Below, in pieces: positions 57,431 to 64,000 of a DNA stretch of 64,000 nt (position 1 is its first letter; each line of letters begins with the position of its first letter). A program made the position numbers and the translations under genes. The notes beneath the pieces are model-generated. The model was not told the origin of the DNA, did not search any database, and worked only from the letters and a program-made list of their open reading frames with translations. The DNA is from Lutjanus erythropterus. Lineage: Eukaryota; Chordata; Actinopteri; Lutjaniformes; Lutjanidae. The stretch spans positions 26,211,564 through 26,275,563 of the forward strand of contig CM034595.1 in assembly GCA_020091685.1 (NCBI GenBank). The letters run 5' to 3'.

Positions 57431-57936
57431 TACACTCAACAAAAATATAACCGCAACATTTTTGGTTTGGCTCTCATTTTTCATGAGTTGAAGTAAAAAG
57501 TATATATCTAAGACTGCTCCTGTGCACACAGAAGGTTTATTTCTCTCAAACGTTGTTCACAAACATGTTAAAATCCATGCTAGTGAGCACTTCTCCTTTG
57601 CCAAACATCACCCATTTAGCCTTTGACTGGACATGCAGCAAAGGGCCACAGGTGGAAATCGAATGTATGACCACTGCTGAGGGCTGATAGCCTCTGTACA
57701 TGGGCCACCAGAGCACCCACAACCATGCTGCTTAATTGGCATCTCTATATACCAGCTGTCGGGTGGATGGATTATCTTGGCAAAGGGGAAGTCCTCCCTG
57801 ACATGGACTTACACACATCTGAGGACAAAATTGGACAGAAATCATCCTTTTGTGTGAGCAGAGGAAGTCTTAGATCTTCAACTCATGAAAAATGGAAGCA
57901 AAAATGAAAAAAGTGTTTATGTTTTTGTTGAATGTA
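57431..57936. mobile_element. Tc1/mariner-type MITE
   Basis: The left end 'tacactcaacaaaaatataa' and the right end 'gtttttgttgaatgta' are inverted repeats. Inner flanks 'tctcatttttcatgagttgaa' and 'ttcaactcatgaaaaatgga' extend the palindrome. A TA sits at the left border. There is no open frame. It is the familiar fish 'CACTCAACAAAAATATAA' element, here with a SINE fragment in the centre. Confidence 0.8.
57630..57718 (-). mobile_element. tRNA-derived SINE fragment nested in the MITE
   Basis: Read on the minus strand, the fragment has 'GGGTGCTCTGGTGGCCCATG' (A-box region), then 'GGTCATACATTCGATTTCC' (B-box region), then 'TGTGGCCCTTTGCTGCATGTC', the tail typical of a fish tRNA-derived SINE. 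It interrupts the MITE, so it is the younger insertion. Confidence 0.65.
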
Positions 57937-60352
57937 ATGAATGTTGTTGTATGTTTAAATACATAAAGTGTTTAATGATGACCCTGATTAAGGCCATAAG
58001 CCAAAACACACTGGTCTAACAATAAAGTTGTTACACATTACAAATGTTTAAGTAAGAGTTTTACCTTCTTTAGACTTTTTGTCTATGCAAGGGAAGAAAA
58101 TTAAGTTGTGCCAGAAACCAAGCCTCTGCTTCTTCATAAGAAAAAGAGAAGAAACCACAGGAGAGGATTACTGTGGGTGTAATAGTTGCCACCAGTGGGA
58201 AAATGCCAATTAAATAAACAGAGTTCCACTGTAGCTGTCCTCTGTTCAGCATGAAAGAAGAAAATGTTTACCTGATGTCTTTCCAAACTAAAACTGAGAT
58301 ATGAAAGCACAAATCACAGCAATCTGGAAGTTGTTTAGAGAGCTGATTTTTAACAAACAACCGCACACAGAAGAAGATAAAAGCACTAGTCGTTTTCTAA
58401 CATGACGTGAGGTTCGTGTGGCATCAAATCTTTGTGGCTTTTTGTCATATTTACCACATCCAATTGACTCAGAGAATTTTAATTCGCTTCCTCTTTACTT
58501 GGTTAGCAACAGTTTCTGTCTATGACAACCCGATGTCAACTTTCCATTTCCAGTCTGCTGAGAGGTCATCCACAGTGACTAATATTTCCTCTGTGTTACA
58601 TGCTGCAGCTGCAGCTCTACTGTGGTGCTGGAACTGTCTGGATATTCTTCAATATGTTACTTAGAATGATTACATATCACTTCAGAGCTATGTCTATTAT
58701 AAATAAACTGTTATTGCTGTTTTTATTACCACTTTCAGTATCACGGCTTAACAGGAAATTTCCTTCTATTTGTGTCTCGGTCTTACACAACTGTTTATAT
58801 TACATGTTTTTTTTCCACGAGAAAGTTAGACAAATAAAGTTACCACGTCTGCTTGGTATCACAGTTTCAGCAGTTTATTAAGAGATTTACAAGGAATTAT
58901 TTTGATTATGATCTCAGCCATTCCAGGAACAGGGAGGACTACATCCCGACATACAGTACTTAATGCTGAAACCTCTCATCATCTCCTCTTTACTCATGGC
59001 TTTATTCAAAGATATGAAGAGAAAACAAAACATATGCATGTTAATCTGAGAGAGAGAAAGGACAAGTTTGCACACACAGGAAGAGACGTCTACTGTATCC
59101 CCACATTTTTTTTTAATTGAATGTTTTTTCTACATTTAATGCAACATCTTTTTCGAAGCTCAAAAGATATAAAAGCCTGTAAGGATTTATTCAAACACAA
59201 AGGATAAAATCTTAGAGGTACTGCTGCTTCATGGGATAAATTATTAATCAATCTGTGACAACATCAAACCTGAGGAGAAACATTTCTCTGAAGACACACA
59301 GAGACAAAGAGGCAGGTCGTCTCTTGTTCTTTGGGAGTGTTTAACACACACATATCATACTCAGCTCTAATTGGACAGCTGGTTTGTGAGGGTTGCCATG
59401 GTGAGGATGGCGGGGGTCATCGTATAGTTTACTGACATTTGATGAATCTGATGTCTTCCAATTGTTCATGTTTTGAAGGGAATACTTGTTATGTAATATA
59501 TTAACCCTCCGATATCTAACACTGAAATGATTCTGATTAATTAGAGAGTACAACTTAACTCTTTACATGGCCATTAAATAAGGTTATCCAATGAAATGTG
59601 AGCAAAGAATTTAATCAGAAAAAAAGTTTTTTTATATGCACAAAGTAATCTAAAATCACAAAAAGCTCCAAGGCACTCTCTTTAAAACAAATAAAATACC
59701 TTTGTGGTCACGGCATGGTCAGAGACTCCGTGACAAGGGCTTGCGTGCTGAATGGCATCAGGGTTTGTTTATTTTGAGGTCCAACATGACCATGCTGTGA
59801 GAATAAAGGCATTTTAATTATTTTTAAAGAGAGTGCCTTGGAGGGGTTTTTTTTTGTTTAGGTAGGAGAGGCACTCCTACCTAAACACTGTTTGATGGCT
59901 CTGCTCATTTTGAAGCATTTATTTAACCAGAAGTACAACAGAAGAATAAGTGTTTCTGCAATTTTCAAGATGGACCCACATCATGTCCTGGCAACAATAT
60001 TTGTGTATCTGCTGTTCTTTCTAATTCAGCAATAATCTCAGCAGCACATATTTCTCTTGCAATATTTAAACATGGAGAGAGGGAAGGAGGACCTTTACAG
60101 CTCATCAACAAACACCCCTCGCTTAATGTTAATGTGGGCCAATCATGCACAGAACAGATATATTTATTCTAACCAGAGAGAATAAATGTTTATATTGGCT
60201 TTAAGGCGCAAATATTTTCCTATTGAACAGACTGTCAAAGGTTCTCAACCCAACTGAAAATTCATTCTGATCTGACTGAATTGGACCAGTCTTTCCTGAT
60301 TAAGGTAGGCAGTTTTAATCTGATTGGGCTGTTATTGTATATATTATATTAG

Positions 60353-60383
60353 ACGCATGCTCAACCAACTGAGCTACAGTAGC
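60353..60383 (-). mobile_element. tRNA-like 5' half (SINE head or tRNA pseudogene)
   Basis: The minus strand reads GCTACTGTAGCTCAGTTGG then TTGAGCATGCGTCT, matching the acceptor stem, D-arm and A box (TAGCTCAGTTGG at 60376-60365) of a tRNA. No B box or T-arm follows, so it is not a working tRNA gene. Confidence 0.55.
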
Positions 60384-60686
60384 TTTAATTCTACAGGTAG
60401 TGAGTGTTTTATACTCTGTCCTGCCTCTTTGAATCTGTATGTCTGACTGCATAGGTGTGACACACAGTAACTGTCGAGACAGAATCACAACAGTACCATC
60501 CTGAGAGAAAATGAATCCCACTGACAATGTACTGTCAAAGAACAACAAAATGCATGTTTCCCTGGAATCATCAAAATAGTTTTAAGCTATCAAAATATTG
60601 AAATTTAGTTTTGACACAATCTACAAAATAAGCTCTGCTGGGTCTCATATAATACTTAACACGCTAAGATTAATGTGCTTTTCTCA

Positions 60687-60692
60687 TTTATT
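60687..60692 (-). terminator. rorc: rorc polyadenylation signal AATAAA
   Basis: AATAAA on the minus strand lies 90 bases after the rorc stop codon. Confidence 0.5.
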
Positions 60693-60781
60693 TTCATTAT
60701 TAGAAAAATAGATTCTGTCACAAAGTAATAATGAGACTTAAAATAATGTACGACTGTGTGTTTGCCTATTGTAGGGAATCA

Positions 60782-63047
60782 TCAGTGAGTGGTCCCCGGC
60801 AGCAGCTCTGCCTCGGAGGCGAACAGCTCCTTGTAGAGTGGAGGGAACAGAGAGTGAGCAGTGAGCGGGTATCGCTGACTGAACCAGCGCAGCTTCTCCA
60901 TGTGCAGACTGCACAGTGAACGCAACACTGCCATCCTCTGGTACAGCTGCAGGGAGGACACAGGACACACATTCAGACCACAGCGAGGGACATACAGGTC
61001 AGATCAGAATAATATGTTTGCTTTTTCATCAGCTTTTAACCAATCAGAGGACTGTTATATTGAGATATGTACCTTGTGCATTAGACTTTCTTGGTTGTCT
61101 CGGCGGAGGATGTGTGTGAGTCCAAACTCGACGCTTCTTTGCACTCGCTGAACTTTGCCTCTGTCCTCCAGACATGGACGATCTGCTCAGAAAGACAAAA
61201 AAGCAAAGAATAAGTCTTTAAAAAAAAAAAAAAAAAGATTCACTTTACCAGACATGGTAAGTCACCCAAGTCCCAAGTCAAGGTAGATAAATTTTATTTG
61301 TTGATTTTGTGGTCTGTCCTCTCCCAGGTCCTAGGCTGTGAACATGCGACATCTATTGCATAGCTGTCCATTCTGGGAAGTGGATCCCTACTTTGTGGCT
61401 CTCCTTGAGGTTTCTTTCTGTACTCGTTTCGGGTCTACAGGACAGTGGGTGTTGCGCACTGTACATATTGTAAAGCTCCCTGAGGCAAATTGTGATTGGG
61501 TTGTATAAATAACATTTGATTTGACTTGACTTGGTAAGTCCCAAGTCATATACCTTGAGTTTTGTGTCCTAAACAATTCATAATGTGCATTTCAGTAAAT
61601 GTAGAGCCATTTTAACAAAATAGCTTCAACTTGCTGTTCTTTGTGCAACTTCAAATGTCAAACAAAGTTGGAACTTGTCACAGTTCTGTCTGAAATTTTG
61701 AACCCGCACATTTTGCATACCGTATTTTGTTTTCTAAACAACCACGGCATAGCTTTTGTATGTGAACAGAAGTATCATTGGTATAATTTTTTCCAACTGA
61801 AGCTCAGTAACATAGTGTTAGTTCTTCATGATTCTCTCCTGCCACTTTGGTTCAAATGAAGTGGATCAGGGGAACTAAGACTTGCTGGGATTGAATAGCG
61901 TCAACATCAGTTAATTCAGGAAATGAAGAGAAATTAATTGAACCATGGCACAGTTTAAATGACATACTTTTTAATTTTTGACCTTGGTACAAAATGTCAA
62001 GTATTTTCAAGTCAAGAGGCTCAAGTTCAAGTGAAGTCACAAGTCATTGCTGTTAACATCTTAGTGGAGTTGAAAGTCTTTTTTAATTTTTGTCAAGTAC
62101 AGTAACAAGTCTTTAAATCTGTGACTCTAGTCTACACGTCTGCACCTTACCGTAGACTCAAATCACTCTACATATGTGTGAATGGTCCTGGATCACTGTG
62201 TGGTCTGTTAATATGACCATGACCATTAACAGCCACTAGGGGGCAGAGAGACTACTAGTGTGGTAGTGAGTGAATGAATGAATGAATGAATGAATGAATG
62301 AATGAATGAATGAATGAATGAATAAAATCACAGGGCAAAATGAGATGATGCTAAAAGCATGAATTGTACTTGTAAACAAGTTTTCTGATATATGCCTACT
62401 GAAAGCTCAAGATTGTCTTTTAAAAAGTGAATATTTCAGGAATTATTTAGGAATGAAAATTACACGTGTTTACAAAGAGCTACACTGACTAGATACAGCC
62501 ATATAGAACCATCAGTATACATCTAAAAGTGTAGACTGGGTAAAACGATGGAAAATCTAGACTTAAATGGATGATGGAGAGTAAAAAGCTTAAAATATGT
62601 TGTTCATCTGCTGGTAACCAAAATGCACTGGAGTGTCCTCCCTATTATTTATGGTCCAAAACCTGAGGACTAAAATTCAACATAATTGAGAGACAGGTGA
62701 GTTTATCTTACCTGTGTTGATCAGCACCAGAGCGCTGAAGAGAGCAATCTGGTGCTCAGTGAGCTTCAGAGCACACATACCATGAGCAAAGTCAAACACT
62801 GCTGTGATTAAATCACCACATGCTGCAAGAAAAAGAAACCACAGAGTGTTGACAAACCACCATATTTATATATCTCACAAATGGTTTCAGAACTGCCTGT
62901 GTGCCTCAGGTAAGAAGCAGTGTGTGGAGAGATCCTCACCCAAAGACTTGAAGATTTCAGCTCCTGCAAACTTCCCGTCAAAGAAGACAGTGTTGTTATC
63001 TGTGTTGAAGAAGCGACTCATCCTGACCAGAACCACCTCCATGGAGC
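60782..63047 (-). CDS. rorc: RAR-related orphan receptor gamma, ligand-binding domain (3' part only)
   Basis: The last four coding exons are seen: 63047-62940, 62822-62712, 61182-61073 and 60946-60782. They join in frame to 163 residues plus a split first codon, covering the C-terminal two-thirds of the ligand-binding domain. The segment opens [20 protein letters not shown], very close to the RORgamma helix 5 to beta region. Later come FSALVLIN and the AF-2 helix region FPPLYKELF that contacts coactivators. The DNA-binding domain and the rest of the gene lie beyond 64000; no further exon was found in 63048-64000. RORA and RORB are the alternatives, but the MEVVLVRM wording and synteny favour RORC. 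It is a nuclear receptor transcription factor. Confidence 0.9.
61250..62140. mobile_element. Old 'caagtc' repeat with a LINE 3' tail inserted, in rorc intron
   Basis: Both sides carry 'ggtaagtc..ccaagtc' text, and the far side ends 'agtcacaagtcattgct...acaagtctttaaa', typical of a fish dispersed element. At about 61300-61532 it is interrupted by a LINE-like 3' tail in plus orientation: 'ttgtaaagctccctgaggcaaattgtgatt' then '(ttgact)n'. The flanks look like a target-site duplication. Confidence 0.6.
62269..62322. repeat. (TGAA)n microsatellite in rorc intron
   Basis: About thirteen uninterrupted TGAA units lie in the intron between exons 62712 and 61182. Confidence 0.95.
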
Positions 63048-63445
63048 CTGAGAGAAGAAAGGAAGAAAGGGGATAAATTAAAAAGCAACTCCATCATCAT
63101 TCTTTTCTGGGTTTTTCCAAATGGAAACTTGCACTCAGCCGTTAGCAAAAAGCGGTGACAAAGGTTGAAGTGTTGTTGCCCGATTCCCTCCTTCAGCCTA
63201 GGCGGTTAATATGTAGCAACACCATCATGCTGAAACCCAAGTCAGGTCACATTGGAAAATGTTTCCATGAGAGCTTGAAAACACAGCATTTTGATGCTAA
63301 AACATAAGTACTTCAACCAAAATATGACTGTTTGGTTTTGAATTCACAAGAAACGCTACTGGGAAGCTACAGAATGATATGATAACTTAAAAAAAAAGAC
63401 AAAAAATAATAGACTTAACCTTTACAAGATGAGAAAAGAGAGATT

Positions 63446-63580
63446 TAAAGGGGTAGTTCGGAATGTTTGAAGTGGGGTTGGATGGGGTACTTGTCCATAG
63501 TCAGTGTATTATCTACAGTAGATGGTGGTCGGCACACCCCCAGTTTGGGGAAACAGCATGGAAGCTAGGCAATGAACTGC
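63446..63580. repeat. Fish dispersed repeat ('ggggtagttcgga' type)
   Basis: The text 'aaaggggtagttcggaatgtttgaagtggggttgg' and 'cagtgtattatctacagtagatggtgg' belongs to a common fish non-autonomous element. It is followed at 63581-63660 by a second repeat-like block ('agggtgaccaggtgtcctac'). Both lie in a rorc intron. Confidence 0.5.
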
Positions 63581-64000
63581 TGTTAGGGTGACCAGGTGTC
63601 CTACTTTTATGTGGGACTGCACAGCATTTTCACCCCTTGTCCCATTGGTTCTATTTTTCAGAAGTCGTAACACTCAAGAACAGACACCTTTCTAAAATCT
63701 GGCTTTTATCTTTTGGCTGTGAAGAAAGGAGGGCAGACTGTCTTTAAGGGCCTGCAGATTTAGCAGATATGACGAATCTACCACGAAAAAAAAGGAAATG
63801 CAGCTAAATCAGATACTAACAAACTACTTATTTCTTGTATATCCTGTGCCACTGAATCAACTAGAAAACAAAGATGTTACAAGCGAAGGGGCAGAAGAGT
63901 AATGTTTATATTTTAACATAAAAACTTAGATTACCTGTCAACATTGGTAATGTGTCCCACATGACACACAAACATGCTATTTGTCCTGCATTTGTTTTGT

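Larger units (their letters stand above)
54090..60680. other. Gene-poor spacer between rorc and ecm1
   Basis: No coding exon could be supported in 6.6 kb. Recognisable pieces are a GT/G-rich low-complexity run at 54440-54505, a fish repeat at about 54637-54720 ('ggtcgcgggctgctggagcgtatcccagctg'), a 'tcattattttgagata' short tandem repeat at about 55810-55970, the MITE with nested SINE at 57431-57936, and a tRNA-like fragment at 60353-60383. Upstream control elements of ecm1 would be here, but none was identified. Confidence 0.55.

Overview
The window is vertebrate nuclear DNA. It almost certainly comes from a ray-finned (teleost) fish. The genes are split into short exons with GT-AG introns. 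Introns and spacers are AT-rich and full of fish-type repeats: a Tc1-like transposon relic, small inverted-repeat elements, tRNA-derived SINE pieces, a LINE 3' tail and microsatellites. The gene content (znf687, psmd4, pip5k1a, ecm1, rorc) matches genes that lie close together on human chromosome 1q21, so this is an old conserved linkage block. Gene identities rest on recalled family sequences and visible motifs; no database search was run.

Layout. 1-4842 is spacer and the presumed 3' untranslated part of znf687. znf687 (4843-13746, minus) has ten coding exons for about 1,305 residues plus a likely non-coding first exon near 14,654. 14.7-17.1 kb is spacer holding a dispersed element and a dead Tc1-like transposon. 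psmd4 (17393-22000, minus) has ten coding exons for 375 residues. A short pentraxin gene of the CRP/SAP type (23888-24835, plus, three exons, 223 residues) is the only confident gene on the plus strand. pip5k1a (27650-43531, minus) has at least 15 coding exons plus a proposed terminal exon. ecm1 (45495-53888, minus) has eleven coding exons for 513 residues. 54-60.7 kb is a gene-poor spacer rich in repeats. The last four coding exons of a RORC-type nuclear receptor (60782-63047, minus) follow; its 5' part lies beyond the right edge.

The genes do not form an operon or one pathway. psmd4 is a core ubiquitin receptor of the proteasome. pip5k1a makes PI(4,5)P2 at membranes. znf687 is a nuclear zinc-finger regulator. 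ecm1 and the pentraxin are secreted. rorc is a transcription factor. What they share is ancient synteny. znf687, psmd4 and pip5k1a keep the same relative order and orientation as in mammals, with the pentraxin placed on the opposite strand between psmd4 and pip5k1a.

Exon boundaries were placed by hand from splice signals, reading-frame continuity and family similarity. They are exact to the base where frames join cleanly, with stated exceptions. The most interesting loose ends are an exon-like segment inside an ecm1 intron, two competing 3' exons for pip5k1a, an identical CRE-like decamer at the psmd4 and znf687 starts, and several transposons nested inside other transposons. No novel defence-like or operon-like system was seen.
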